DNA of 64,000 bases from Hybos culiciformis (GCA_964007475.1 OZ023274.1:24876286-24940285); one strand, 5' to 3'; counted from the first letter of the stretch, positions 47,965 through 60,270 are shown. The notes: generated by a model from the letters alone, not told the origin. Program-made: numbers and translations.

Positions 47965-48057
47965 TGTATGTCCGCTTCTTCCCATTTTTTCCCACCGGAC
48001 AAGTAGTTGAATTAACGGACTGTCCGATTCAATACCGGACACCTGGCAACCCTATTT
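47965..48057. repeat. GTCCGG-rich repeat fragment
   Basis: Five GTCCG/CCGGAC words in both orientations (ACCGGACAAATG, GTCCGCTTC, CACCGGACAAG, CGGACTGTCCG, TACCGGACACC) precede TGGCAACCCTA. Read from the right, AGGGTTGCCAGGTGTCCGG has the look of a DNA-transposon end. The opposite end is not recognised. Confidence 0.45.
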
Positions 48058-49502
48058 GACAATAATCGAGGCATTTTTGACATTCAGCGTCACACTTTTG
48101 ACACTTACATTTTTTCACTGTCAATCACAATGCCTTTAAAGAAGTTTCACTTCAAAAATTAAATTTTGTTTTCTTATGTAAAATAGCAGCATTACTCGCT
48201 TTTAAGACGTAAGAAATGAAATCGATATTATTGGGTTGCAGGATTTATGATTTTGCAGTCATAGTGGTAGTTTTTACCCTTAGTCATTGTTTATGATTAA
48301 TATTTACGGTTTATGATTAGTTATTAAGAGCTGAGTTCTCTGACTGCTTTACGCATATGTACAATCCTCATAATCATAATATCTGACTGGATTTCTCTCC
48401 TTGAATCCTTTATAGTTTTTGTTTATCGTTTAAGCTCTTTATCTATCAAAAACTTTACCTCGTAACTTAATTTTTGGCTTTGTTTCCAACAAACTGAATG
48501 ATTATTCTTAGCGGCTATATATATTACATTATAAATTCCGTAGTATCTTCTTAATAAATCAGATTCAAAATTTTTTGTAAACCCACACAAAATATTAAAA
48601 TAAAAAACTATCAATATTTTTGTTGTATAAAATGAAAAGGCTAGGGAAATTTAATATGCCAATTTTCCGCAAAAATTTGGCTGTTTTTTGTGTAAAAGTT
48701 TTTTCTCATTCAATATGAATTTTAGGGTCAATAAAAAACAAAGTTTTTTTTACAGCACTTGATGAAAATTTATTTGAATAGAAAAATGTTGTTAAAAAAA
48801 AACCCTATGGTTAAGAAGTCATGGTCACAAGAGAATAGTTGTGAAAACTTTTTTTTTGTAAGTAAAAAGAAAAAAAAATTATTTTTTGCAAAGTATTATA
48901 CGTACACAGAATATATTGTAATATTCTGAGAAAATGGAAAAGAAAATTTTTTTTTTTGCAAATATCTAGGGAATAGAGAGGATTATTATTTCAATATTTT
49001 TTGTTTACTTAATTTTTTTTTAAACATTGAAAACAAATAAGTTTTTCCTTATAAAAGTAAACTTTAAAATAGTATTTCTTTTTTTATTTTTTTTTGTTAA
49101 ATTTGATCCTTTATTTTAAAAATTTTAAACATATAGCATTTACATGGAAAAAAGTATTTGAATTTTAATCTCAAACACTCAACCTTAATTTTGCTTTTAA
49201 AAATACATAAAGATTACAACAGTACATAAAGTAAAATACATAACAGTTAGTCGGTCCATTAAATAATTCAATTTTAACTATAATATTTTTACAAATAAAT
49301 TTTCTTTTATAAGCTTTATACAAAACAGTATAATTCCAGAGGTATTAAAATGTACAACTTTAATGTGAGAATTGAACTGGACAAAATGTATTTTATATAT
49401 AGAAAACTAACAATTCGAGGATAATTTAAATGAGCCCACGGTTTTCACTACATCATGTTTAGCTCAATTCCCGAACTGAATTTGAATTTGAATACATTTA
49501 AC
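48058..49502. other. AT-rich DNA, nothing recognised
   Basis: A short run with an ATG in good context (GTCAATCACAATGCC near 48121-48135) opens only nine codons. No further coding evidence. Confidence 0.45.
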
Positions 49503-49861
49503 TTGTAGCCTCGGGAAAATATTATATGCGAGGCCCCTTCTCAAAAACGAGGAAATGATACATGAACATAATTTTATAAATTTATTAAATGAAATATTTA
49601 TTTCTTCAATATATTCAATAACATACATTATGTACATATATAAACATAATTTTTTGTATCATTAGTTTGTACAAACTTTATTTACTGCTAATTACTCGAT
49701 AATATCATAAAATTTTATCTGTCTTGTTCCTCATGATCTATTGACAACATCCCCTTTAACCTATCTTGTTGAATGGTTGATCTAATTTTTAATTAAGTTT
49801 AATTTGGAAAAACTGCGATTTGTACAAAACGTTGCATTTGGTGTCAAAAAATTGCCCTGGC

Positions 49862-50486
49862 CAGTGGCGTAGCTAGGTATGGCGAGTCTGTGCGAAGTAC
49901 AAGGGCCCATTGCTGTGGCGGCCCATTCGTCAAACCCTAATATTTAAAAAAAAAAAATTTAATTTTTAAATTTTCAAAAAAATATTCAAAAGTATTTTCC
50001 AATAATTTTTCAATTCAGTTAATACAAGCCGCTAACTTACGAAAATTCTATTTGAAAGAAAACATGACGATTAAAGAATTTGCAGATGTTCTAACAACAA
50101 AATATAGTATTATGAAAAGTGACTTACCTGATTTATATGTAGCATTGGTTTTATTATTTTTACCTTGCCGGTTAGAGTTGCGAGTTTGGAAAGGACTTTC
50201 AACAAATCAAAAATAATAAAAAATTACCAGTGGAACTCAATCGGACAAAGCAGATTCCATCAACTGGCACTACTATCCATTGAATATGCAGGGGCCTCAA
50301 AAATGGATCTTAAAGACCTAATAAACAATGGCAAGAAAGAAAAACGACGTAATTTTTTTTAAATAAAAACAAATACACATAAGTTTTGCTTTGTGTATTT
50401 TATTTAATAAGAAAAGATTTTGTAGGTCTAGGTGGGCCCCAAAATAGATTCTTGCACAAGGGCCCAAAATGTCTAGCTACCCACTG
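49862..50486 (+). mobile_element. Inner hAT element with 8-bp target duplication
   Basis: It starts CAGTGGCGTAGCTAGGTATG, and its right end read inward is CAGTGGGTAGCTAGACATTT, sharing CAGTGG-GTAGCTAG. Flanking 8-mers are GCCCTGGC (49854-49861) and GCCCTAGC (50487-50494), 7 of 8 identical. CAGTGGCGTAGCTAG is a well-known type of hAT end. A GGGCCC-rich subterminal region is present on both sides. It lies within the outer element and in the opposite transposase orientation, so it inserted later. Confidence 0.85.
50065..50362 (+). pseudogene. hAT transposase C-terminus (hATC domain), frameshifted
   Basis: One plus frame reads IKEFADVLTTKYSIMKSDLP then DLYVALVLFLPC. After a frame shift near 50165 the next reads LPVRVASLERTFNKSKIIKN, SRFHQLALLSIEYAGASKMD, LKDLIN and ends at a TAA. 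The pattern 'LPV.VAS.ER.FSK.K.IKNY...M...RL..LALLSIE.......DF.DLI' is the hATC dimerisation domain of hAT transposases close to vertebrate ZMYM1-like proteins. The N-terminal zinc finger and catalytic domain are deleted, so the copy cannot act. The strand and position fit the element ends around it. Confidence 0.8.
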
Positions 50487-50690
50487 GCCCTAGCTACTAA
50501 TAATTATTAGAATATTAGAGAGTGCGGGCCTTGGGAAAAGTCCCTACCTCTCACCCGGCACTGCTTTGGGGTCATAAATATTTACCATAGTCATAAACAT
50601 TAACATTTAAATCTGTAAAGGGTTGTAATTTCTTTTTTATTTATGATATTACAATTTTGTGCTTTGGAAGGACATGGTAGTTCTATAGAC

Positions 50691-51414
50691 CAGCGTTTCT
50701 TAAACTAGGGGTCGCGACCCCAATTTGGGTCGTTAGATTTTTTCATTGGGTCGCGAGAAATTCCCAATTTAAAACAACTTTCTATATATATATGTCTTTA
50801 ATTAATAAACTTGGCAAGGTTTTTGAATTAATTTTTCAAGGTTTTAGAATTAGATGATTTTTTAAATATCTGAAAATTTTTGGTTGGCAATTAAAAAACA
50901 GTATCCATCTTTGTCTGAAATGCCATTTTCCAACCCATACTTGTGTGAAAATGCATTTTCTTCCTTATTATGTATTAAATCAAAATATCGCTCTCAATTG
51001 CGCAATATTGAAAATGTATTGAGACCAGCGCTTTCGGAAATCAAGCCACAATTAACATTACTTTGCTCTAAAAAGCAAGCGCACTCATCACATTAAAAAA
51101 TATTTTAATGTTTTATTTAATTTAAATACTAAATAATGTAAGTAGAAGAGGTTATTAATCTTTATTTTTTATTAATTTTGTTATAACTAAAAAATGTTTT
51201 TTATTTTATTTTAAGTTTTTATTTATTATAATATTTATTATAATATTTATTATTAATAGAAAATGTTATTAATTTTTTTATTACCTGAAAATAAAATTTA
51301 AATGTTTTTTTTTCTTCAATAACGATTATTTCTCAAAAAAATATAAGTTGTGGTTCGCTAAAATACGTCATTTAAAATTTGGGGTCGCAATACAGAAAAG
51401 TTTAAGAACCGCTG
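50691..51414 (+). mobile_element. hAT (Buster/ZBED5-like) element with 8-bp target duplication
   Basis: The ends CAGCGTTTCTTAAACTAGGG and, read inward from the right, CAGCGGTTCTTAAACTTTTC both lead to GCGACCCC, the CAGNGGTTCTNAAACT...GCGACCC type known from Buster/ZBED5-related hATs. Flanking 8-mers are CTATAGAC (50683-50690) and TTATAGAC (51415-51422), 7 of 8 identical. At 724 bp the element retains only the last part of the transposase gene. It sits 120 bp from the nested hAT pair. Confidence 0.9.
50866..51096 (+). pseudogene. ZBED5/Buster-like hAT transposase C-terminus
   Basis: The frame opens after a TAA at 50863 and runs SENFWLAIKKQYPSLSEMPF, then SNPYLCENAFSSLLCIKSKY, RSQLRNIENVLRPALSEIKP and LLCSKKQAHSSH to a TAA. 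It has the hATC signature of Buster-type transposases: FW..IK..YP.L, PF...YLCE..FS.L..IKSKYR..L, L..ALS.I.P....LC..KQAH.SH. A stretch of about five residues normally present before the PF is missing. The reading frame is intact for 77 codons but everything upstream, including the catalytic domain, is deleted. No own start codon is needed to explain it. It is a remnant within the element above. Confidence 0.88.
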
Positions 51415-51422
51415 TTATAGAC

Positions 51423-52355
51423 CACTAGAAAGTAAGAACTTATTTTAATTAACGTCAAATTAATAATAAAAAGAAAGCTATTATTAATATCTATAAAAAA
51501 AATTTGTCATAATCTTTTTGAATCTTGATAATGGAAAATAATATTTTGGATCTTGATGATGAAATAGTTATGTCTGTATGTACTTCGGAGAATCGAACTT
51601 CTTTTAAGATTTTTTTTTTTTTTTGCTTAAGCTCAGACAATATGTATAGACACAAACAGAAATAGATTGGTAGGCTTAAGTATGAATAACCAAAAATAAA
51701 AAAAATTCACTTTAATCTTTAAAAAAAAAGTATGAAAAATGATGTAGAAACTTCAAAAATAAATTCTTGTAATGTTTTTTCATTCATAGTGGTATGTTTT
51801 ATTTACGTAGTTTAGTTAGTCTCACAAATCTATCAAAAGATTATAGGAAAAAATAATGGTAACACCTTACAACAAAAAAAAAAAACAATCTTTTCGTAAA
51901 TACTTTGAAATGTTGTAAAAAAAAAAACTTGATACATTTCAATGTCAAAAAATTATTCAAGTCAAAATATTACGTTGTGTCTTTTATGCCGGTATTATAT
52001 TAAAGCGAAACTCAAAGCAGTTATGCAAAAAAAAAATATCAAAAATACCCCAACCGCTAATTAAACTATGTTCTTGAACCATCTGAGGTTTTTAACAAAA
52101 ATTGTTAGAATTTGAAAACATATTTCGTCAATCTCGGGGTCCCATTTTACATAATTCATTGAATTGTCTTTCTTTTTTTTATAAAACAATATGAGACAAG
52201 AGGATGATTAGTTTTAATATAAATTGGCAGTCAAACCATAAGCTTCATTACCAATACGCAACTACTAAAGAATCAAGTACAAATGTATTCACTACTGGGT
52301 ATTTTCAATTCATACTAATAAAAAATTATCTTTGGCACAAAATAATATAACTATA
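51423..52355. other. AT-rich DNA, nothing recognised
   Basis: Poly-A/T runs only. Confidence 0.55.
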
Positions 52356-52800
52356 AAGCTATGGTTTCCTAGGAAAACGGTGCCGTCAAATAGCGGCCGT
52401 AATATTACGTTGAATATTGGACGTAATATAACGGCCGTTAAAACGGCAATCAGATACGGTTTCCTAAAAAGCGTTGCCGTAATATAGCGGCCGTAATATA
52501 CTTTTGTAATAACTTAAAAATTTCGTCATCTTTACTTTTCCAATTTAACTTTGAATTTTTTGAATTAATTTTTTTTTTTAAACCCACCGTCACCCTAAAA
52601 AAAACCTTGTATGAATGTTATCAACGTAATTTTACGGCCGTCATTAAATAACGGCACCGTTATATTACGTTACGTTCAACACCAACGCTTTCTAGGAAAC
52701 CATTTTATATAAATTATATAGCCAACTTTTTTTCTACGTCATCCACCGCTATATTACGTCCGTTATATTACGGCACCGTTTTCCTAGGAAACCATAGCTT
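52356..52800. mobile_element. 445-bp composite inverted-repeat element
   Basis: AAGCTATGGTTTCCTAGGAA at the left continues AACGGTGCCGT, and the exact inverse of the whole 31 bases closes the right end (ACGGCACCGTTTTCCTAGGA ... CCATAGCTT). Inner partial ends TACGGTTTCCTAAAAAGCG (52455) and CGCTTTCTAGGAAACCAT (52685) form a second nested pair. CGGCCGT/ACGGCCG and CGTAATATTACG-like words recur about ten times. AGCT or TA at both edges could be target duplications, but their self-complementarity makes this undecidable. No coding frame, so it is non-autonomous. Confidence 0.82.
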
Positions 52801-55800
52801 AACTAGTTATTCAAAACGTTTAACTAGATTTTTCTTAACTAAATTTCTTTTTTCTTGTATATTCCTTCGTATTACTTAATTTCCGAAAATTGAAAAATAT
52901 ATATCCTAAAAATACAAACGATTGATTTGTACTTAGTTTTGAACGATAAAAATTGATTGCTCGAATTCGTTGTATTTGTTTTTTTTTTATATTTGTTTTC
53001 CTAAACTTCAGGTAAAACTTGCATAAGAAATTCAAAAAAAAATTTATCATGGCTTAAAATAGATTTTGTACTTACTTACATATATAATTCAACTTTTTGT
53101 TTCTATTTCAATATTGGTTATAGTTGTTAATGCATTACACGGATCATTCCTACAAAACTGCATACTTTTGTAATCTTAGAAAATAATCATTAAATACATT
53201 AGGTCACCCGTTGATATTGCGGGAACAAAAAATAATAGTTAAACACAAACCACAAAATATAAAATTAAAATTCAATTAATTTATTTTTTTTTACAATTTT
53301 TTTTTTTGTATGCTTTCGCTTCTAACATTTTTGTTTTTGCCTTTTTTCTATTTTTCTATTTTTCACCTCTTTGACTCTGATAGATCACTTAATTTTTAAT
53401 GGTTTAAATTTAAAACGTACTTTTTGAAGCCATTTTGGTTATTAGTAGAAATTTGTGGTTATGGGAGTATTAATAAAAAAATATAAAAAAATAAAATTGT
53501 TTATTGTTAATTTGAAAATTTGAACGAACTTTGTACGAAAATTTGTACGAATGCTTGTACATTTCATTATCGTCATTCTTATGATTTGCGATACTTTAAT
53601 TAGAATTCACTTTACAGTTATTTAAATTACAATTTCCATGAAAAACTGAGTTAAACCAATGTGTAGGAAAAATTAGTTACAAGCTCGAAGAGAAGTTTAA
53701 AGTTTGCACACCAAACATTCATGCTTAAAGTTCGTCTACTTAAATTTAATCAAAAGTGTTCTATCAAAACCTGTGAAAAGAAAAAACTAGTTCATAATGA
53801 ATTATAACTTTTTTGTAATTGAATATGTTAACTTTGAATAGTTTTGGTTTTTTGCAGAATTCATATACTTTTAATAATTGCAATTGAACGAAATGTTCAA
53901 TCAATGAAAATATGTTGCTGCTGACACGAACCTAAATTAAACATTTACATATGAATGCAAAATATATGTAAGGCAATGAATAATGTGCCTTTTGGTTTGT
54001 TGGTATAATTAAATTTTTATAATGACTTCTTTTCTGAAAAGATAATGATGTCATTTATAATAAGAATGAGAGAAAAAAAAATTTTAATTTTTTTTTTATT
54101 TTACTTAACTGAATATAAAAGTAATGATTTAATAATCAGTGAAAGGTGTTAAAGTAGACAGAAATCAGTTAAGAGTTAAAATGTTAAAAAAAAAAAAAAA
54201 AAGTTTTTTTTCTTAAACAATAGCAACACTTTTATTTTTTTTATTTTAAATTTTTTATTTTTTCTCAGTGAAGTCAATAAGCATAAGGTCAATTTTATAT
54301 ATGGCAAAAAAAAAATACTTTAAGTTTTATGAAACATAAAAAAAATTTTAATATTTAACTTTTAACTGCTGTAATGAAATCTAACTACTATAGGACATGC
54401 TTCAATGATTTCATTAAAATATCATCTTAATACAGTGTATTATTTCTACAGAGTTGGCCGATAGTAAAACAGCGTAACCAAAATATATTGCAATTGTAAG
54501 CGTTTGTGTTTCCAAAATAATAACCTGAATTTGATAATGCTTTTTATATTGACATTAAGGCAACAGACTGAAAAATTAATTTTTCTAAATCATATATGAA
54601 AATCATGATGACTTTTAAAGTTTGATCCTCTCAATCTCAATGTTGCATTTGCATACTTAGTTCAATGAAACAACACAGATATTTAGTAAAGTTTATGCGG
54701 ACTCTAATGAAGTTTTAAATTTTTCTAATAACACGATATAAATAACACATATAATTTAAAACCGTGTTTAAAACCCATGGCAAATGTGTTCTTGTTAATA
54801 TTGAAAGTATAGTCTTCAAAACCATAAAAAAAAAATGAAAGTAACATCTAAATTTTATTTATGAAAGTACTGGAACTATATAAGTCACTTGGTGGTTTTA
54901 ACAAAATAATGACGGTGCATTGAAATTTTTATATAATATTTTATTTTTTTTTTTAGTTGGACCGAATTATATATATGGAAGTAATCTAATAATTTAATAA
55001 TGCGAAAACATAATGTTGATACTTGTAAGTAATAAAAATTCTAAAGCTACAATAAACTTTAGCGATCGTCCATCCAGATAACATTAAGTCTGTGTAAGAA
55101 TTGTTTTCAAATATAAATATTCAGTTTTTTGCGTATATCAAAAACATTATTTAAATTGGTCTTAAATTATAAATATCAAATTGTCTAATAAAAATATTTT
55201 TATTACAATATCAGTTTGATTAGAACTATATATCAATATAGCATAGTTGTAATAATGTCATAATGTCAACCTAATGTCGATTGTCTTCTTCATTAAATAG
55301 TATAATCTTAACACAAAATAAGTTTTCATAAACATAATTGATATTTCAGTGATCGAAAAAATAAGATTATCAATGAAGCGCAGTTAATTAGTATAATATA
55401 TTGCACACAAAAATATAGTGGTTAGATTAAAGCCACCAGCTACATAAGAGGAGATAAAAAGCGAACAATAGTAAAGAATTATAGCAAGTTCATGAAAGCT
55501 GGAATTTCATAATTATTTGAGTTTTTAGACATGATATAGACATAGAGACTAATATAGTTTTACCGCATTTTTCTTTATTTATGCAATTAAATGTACTAAT
55601 GATTATTCTCATTAAATTTGATTTAACAATTTTTTTTTTTTTTGCATAAAAAAAAACACCGCGAATTTTAATTTGGAAAGTTAATAAAAACATGAAATAA
55701 AAAAAAAATATTTAATTTAAAGGTCATAATAATTTTTTTTAGAACAAAAGTTTCATACTGCTTTTATAATTTGAATCTCATTAGGAAATGATAAATTTTT

Positions 55801-57397
55801 GATATTTTGGTGAATAATTTTCGAACATTATACTGTCAAAAATTGATTTCCATATTTATGTTAATTAACAAATGAAAAAGATTATAACATCGACTGAATA
55901 ATTTTACGAATTCATATCATGTAGAATAGAACATTATATAAGTAGAGAAGAAAATATTGTTGCGTGCTACCAAACAAAATTGACTATCTGACAAAAATGC
56001 ATTATTGAGTTAGTAATGCGAAATGAACGATAAAATTATATATTGCTTTTATATTGAAAATTTTATTTTTACGGAAAACGGAATGAATATCTGATATTTC
56101 TAAAAATTTTAATTTACCGGAAAACTAAAATTCAAAGCTATCTCATCAGAAATTAAGATAATCAATTCATATATATATAGATTTAAGATTCATAAAATGG
56201 ATGTTCAATTCAAAATATTTATTGAATTCGAAAGAAACATTATAACTTAAGAATACAACAAATTAACGTTATAAAATCATATAGTTTTACATGATATTTT
56301 TATGGGCCTGATGCACGCGATTTAGATCTTAAGTAACGGTATTTTGTATTCCATACACTGAAAAAAAGGCAGCGAACAACGGCTTAAAAATGTATCACAA
56401 AAATTATAATTAAAATTTAATATTATGGTGCTACTCGAAAATTATAGTTTCAAAATGAGAAATTTTTGAACCATAAAATATTGCTATAATCATTCGAACA
56501 GGTTATATTAACCATAAATAGCTACTTTTTTTTAAAATTCTCCACTAGTTCAATAGCAAAAGGGTTGTGAAGGAATTATAGATATTTTTTTTTTTTACTT
56601 TAATAAAACAGAAATAAAATAAAATTAATATATGAATAATAAAAGTATGTATGTGTAAAAAAATGTAATTAACTATAATTACAAAAAAAAAAAAGAAATA
56701 AATAAAAAAAAAAGAATCAAAATAATGAAGAATTGTAAACTAATTAAAACACTTTCTAAATAAATAAAAATAAAAATAAATAAAATTTAATTTGTCTCAA
56801 AAATATAATGAAGAAACATTATAACAATTAAATATTTATTTACATACATTATAATTAAACTGTAAACTTAATTGTATAATTTTAATTTTTTTATTTCATT
56901 GTACTTTGTATAATAGAATGCCCATTATTTAACTAAGGTGACCCTATTCGTTATGGATTTCTGATAATAATTATACTTCTTCACTTTTTGCACATGTGTA
57001 CCCACTCTATTTTCAGGGATCCTTCATTAATTTTTATATTTTAAAGAAAATCTTCTTTTTTTACTGGATCCCTATAATTTTTTTTTCATATCAGGTTTAA
57101 AGCTAGGAAGTCCAAAAAATCATTCGAGGCAAAATTCCATACTACCTCAAAGCAGACAATTTAATATTATTTTGTTCTTCTAGTTTCCGAATTTTCTCCT
57201 CCGGGATTATTATTTCTGGGTATTTCTTTTCCGATGAATCCTTTTTTAAAATAAATTTTTCCAACCCATTAGAATTTACAACTACTATTAAATAAATAAA
57301 ATTAAACGAACAATAATCATGTTGAGGTTGCTGCTGAGAAAGCTGTAAAATTTTTCAAAATTAAGGGAAGCTTTCTTCTTTTGTCTATTTTAAAAAA
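52801..57397. other. AT-rich DNA, nothing recognised
   Basis: The minus frames near 52835-53050 and 55490-55693 are Lys/Phe/Ile/Asn composition artefacts. Homopolymers include A18 near 54186-54203. Confidence 0.55.
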
Positions 57398-57482
57398 AAA
57401 AAACACAAACACTTAATTCAATCGAATCCACGACCGAACATGTCGTTCGATAAGAGCAATTCCACTACACCATGACGGCAGC
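57398..57482 (-). repeat. tRNA-derived SINE head, pol III boxes intact
   Basis: The minus strand reads CTGCCGTCATGGTGTAGTGG (A box TGGTGTAGTGG, 57462-57472), then TTATCGAACGACATGTTCGG, then GTGGATTCGATTG (B box, 57419-57431), about 30 bases apart, followed within about 20 bases by a T-run that could stop pol III. The tRNA arms do not pair fully, so it is a SINE or tRNA pseudogene. It belongs to a different family from the 46481 copy. Confidence 0.58.
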
Positions 57483-57512
57483 TTGTTGTTACAGATTTTA
57501 ATTTGGTTTTAT

Positions 57513-57564
57513 TATCATACCTAGATTGAATGTTTTAATATCGCACCTAGATTGAATATTTTAA
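57513..57564. repeat. 26-bp tandem duplication
   Basis: TATCATACCTAGATTGAATG and TATCGCACCTAGATTGAATA begin two adjacent units, differing at three positions. Confidence 0.8.
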
Positions 57565-57575
57565 TCATTCGCTGC

Positions 57576-58891
57576 ACATGTGCAAAAAAAGGAAATTGAT
57601 TATTAAATGTTTTAGGAAGTATTTAAGGAAATAATAAATTACATATACAACCTATTGAAGTTATTGTGAAGTAAACATGTTCTAACGAAGGATGTCGAGA
57701 TAAGTTTTAAAATTCAAAGTAAAGTGTTTTTAAATTAAATAATATTTGAACTGAATCAAATTCATAGTTACGAAAAGTTTAATACTATTGTTATTTTTTT
57801 TTTATATTTTATCAAAAAAATATTTTATCTTTTAATGTTCCCTATTCACAGTTTGAAAAATTTGGCCACCTTAATTATATTGTATCAACAATAAAAACAA
57901 CAACAATAACTAAGATAATTTATTGGTGTAGTTTTATATGTATACATATATTTTTGAAAAACTTTAAAGGTCAATAAAAAGTCATCGTTAAGCTTGATGA
58001 AATCTTACTATCAAAAAAAAATTAATTGTATACATACTATACATGTAGATATGTACGTATATAATGTACATACAAAATTTGTATGGAGAAAAAAAAAATA
58101 ATAAACCTAAATAAATAATAAATTCATTTTTCCAGTCTACTGGTTTTATTTTATTCACAAAAAAAAAATTGGTTTTATAGAAGTTTTCCTCTCAAATAAA
58201 ATTTTCATTTTATTATTCTTTAATTTTTTATTTATTTTTTTTTTTTTGACATCATCCAAATACTTAATAAGTGACAATAATTTTTTCTTGTCAAAGTCAA
58301 AGTTAAAAATAATTTGTTTCGCTAAAGAGATACAAGATTTTATGTGCTACAAACTGTATTTACAACCGCTACAACAATTTTCTTCTTGACGTTTTGGAAA
58401 TTTCTAAAACTATCTTTTTAGGAATCATCAAGATTTAAGTACGATTTGAACAATATTAGAAAATGGCTTGTATTTTTATATAGATGGAATTATTTATAAT
58501 TTGAAATATAGACAGCTCAAAAATAGTGTAAAGATTAGAATATTCTACAATATTATTAATTTGTTTAAAAAGTCTACTTTTGAAACCTGAGTGATTTTTA
58601 AGATCGAAGTCCCGGTCAAACATTTGTCGAAGAAAGATGATAAATACTTATTAAAAACTTTAATTTCTGAGAATAGAAAATATTAAAAAAGAATTTTTTT
58701 GGTTAATATGAACTTGTCCGAAAATGACTGAAACTATCTTGCACCTTCTATCTATATAATACTTTTTCTAATTTTTTTTTTTTTTTGATTTATTGAAATG
58801 AAGGAAATTTGAATACAATCATTAAATGAACATTTAATTTTTTATTAGTTACAGCTATGCTTACATAGTTACACCCACAGTTTATCATATG
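57576..58891. other. AT-rich DNA, nothing recognised
   Basis: No gene or repeat structure beyond simple AT sequence. Confidence 0.55.
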
Positions 58892-58939
58892 GGTATTATA
58901 TATACTGCTGAAGGTATTATATATACTGCTGAAGGTATA
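58892..58939. repeat. 21-bp tandem duplication
   Basis: Two exact copies of the unit GGTATTATATATACTGCTGA(A), plus six bases of a third. Confidence 0.9.
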
Positions 58940-60270
58940 TAGTAAAAAATAAAAAACTATGTATTTTTTTGTTGTTCTTTATTTAAAAAAAAAATATGTT
59001 AATTTCTTTCTTTCTATAATATTTTTATGTTTTTCGAAGAAATTTCAACACATTACATTATTCTTTTTTATTTTTTTTAACCATGCTAATCTTTTTCAAG
59101 TCAACATTGTGTTTTTTTATAGTGATCTTTGAAATATGATAGAGAATAACGAGAAACCCCTATGATTAATTTGGAATAAATAATGTACGTAGTTTATATT
59201 TTTGTGTATACGAGGCACAAAAAATTTTAAAATATTAGTGCCACAATTAAAAAATCCATTATGATTTGTTTTTTTTTTAATTACATCGTCGAGTTAATAC
59301 TTCAAATTAATCAATATTAATTAATTTCAATAATATTCAAACAAGTCATTAAAAGAGTCTTTTCGAATTTTCAATAAAAATTATGAACAACATTCTTTGG
59401 GAATTGGATTATAAGTATAAATCTGCCTTACCTCGCATTATCCATATTATTATCCATATTAATATCCAATATATTGATCAAATCATATGTACTGAGGTTG
59501 GAAATCTTTCATGATTTCATATTGTACATACAATTCAGTAGTACATAATTAAAATCTACAAAATGCATCAAATTTCAATCGTAGTTTTCACAGATCTAAA
59601 TTGTCCACAAACATACTTATGTATAGAAAGAATATTAGAAATGTTTAATGTGAAGGAATAACGTTTAATAAAATTAAAGAGCAAAATTATGAAATATGTC
59701 AAAGAGAAATATATTAAAATTTTTTTATTTTAATACCATATCTTATAATTACTAGTCGATTACCCGTTACTACGTAACTTTTTTTTTTGAACTAGTGTTG
59801 ATCCAGAGCCTGTAAAATCTACTTATAGGCTCAGTTCAGAAAAAATATGTGGTTCCTCATATGCAAAAAAGAATTAGCCGAAGTAACAATTTATTGAAGC
59901 AAATAATGTTGTTTGAAATTAATGAAGAAACCCTTATCAAAAGTAATTACGCCAAACATAAAGTCTTCCACAGTTAAGTTATATTTAATTAAGGCCGGTT
60001 TTCACGAGTTTCTTTGATCAAAGTCACTTGGACCAAGTTACTTTGAACCAATTTTTTACATTGAAGTTACTTTGATGAATAGAAAAAAATTGCTGAATTC
60101 ATTTTTTTATTTTTTTAAATTAAAATTTAAAAAAATTGCCTTTATAGTAAACAAGCAAATATCCTTAGTCAAAAACAATTTTAATTTCTTCTCGTAAAAA
60201 TACTTCGAGCCAAAATATTTGGTTTATTCATTAAGCTAAAAGAAAACAATTGTTTTCTGTTTGTTGATAC
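58940..60270. other. AT-rich DNA, one possible element end
   Basis: At 59995-60055 GGCCGGTTTTCACGAGTTTC and following paired CACTTGGACCAAGT / ACTTTGAACCAA words resemble a MITE end. The matching second end was not found. Confidence 0.4.

Larger units (their letters stand above)
49503..50563 (-). mobile_element. Outer hAT element, decayed, carrying a nested hAT
   Basis: The right end read inward starts CAGTGCCGGG and has AAGGCCCG about 25 bases in. The worn left end (TTGTAGCCTCGGG near 49503, then GAGGCCCC) keeps the same CGGG...RAGGCCC layout. On the minus strand at 49785-49817 is RSFSKLNLIKN, followed after breaks by GMLSIDHEEQD and FYDIIE (to about 49690). That is the C-terminal dimerisation (hATC) region of hAT transposases related to zinc-finger MYM-type-1-like elements. 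Stops interrupt it. The 8 bases after the right end are CTTTGGGG, with no clear match at the left. A separate hAT occupies 49862-50486. Confidence 0.65.

Noticed and set aside
46060..48420. Possible large element bounded by TAATCATAA-rich zones
   Set aside because: The words are short and AT-rich and the two zones do not align as inverted or direct terminal repeats.
52405..52420. TAATATTAC nonanucleotide as in replication origins of circular Rep-encoding DNA viruses
   Set aside because: It is part of the self-complementary CGTAATATTACG word repeated with variants through the inverted-repeat element; there is no Rep-like frame or iteron arrangement.
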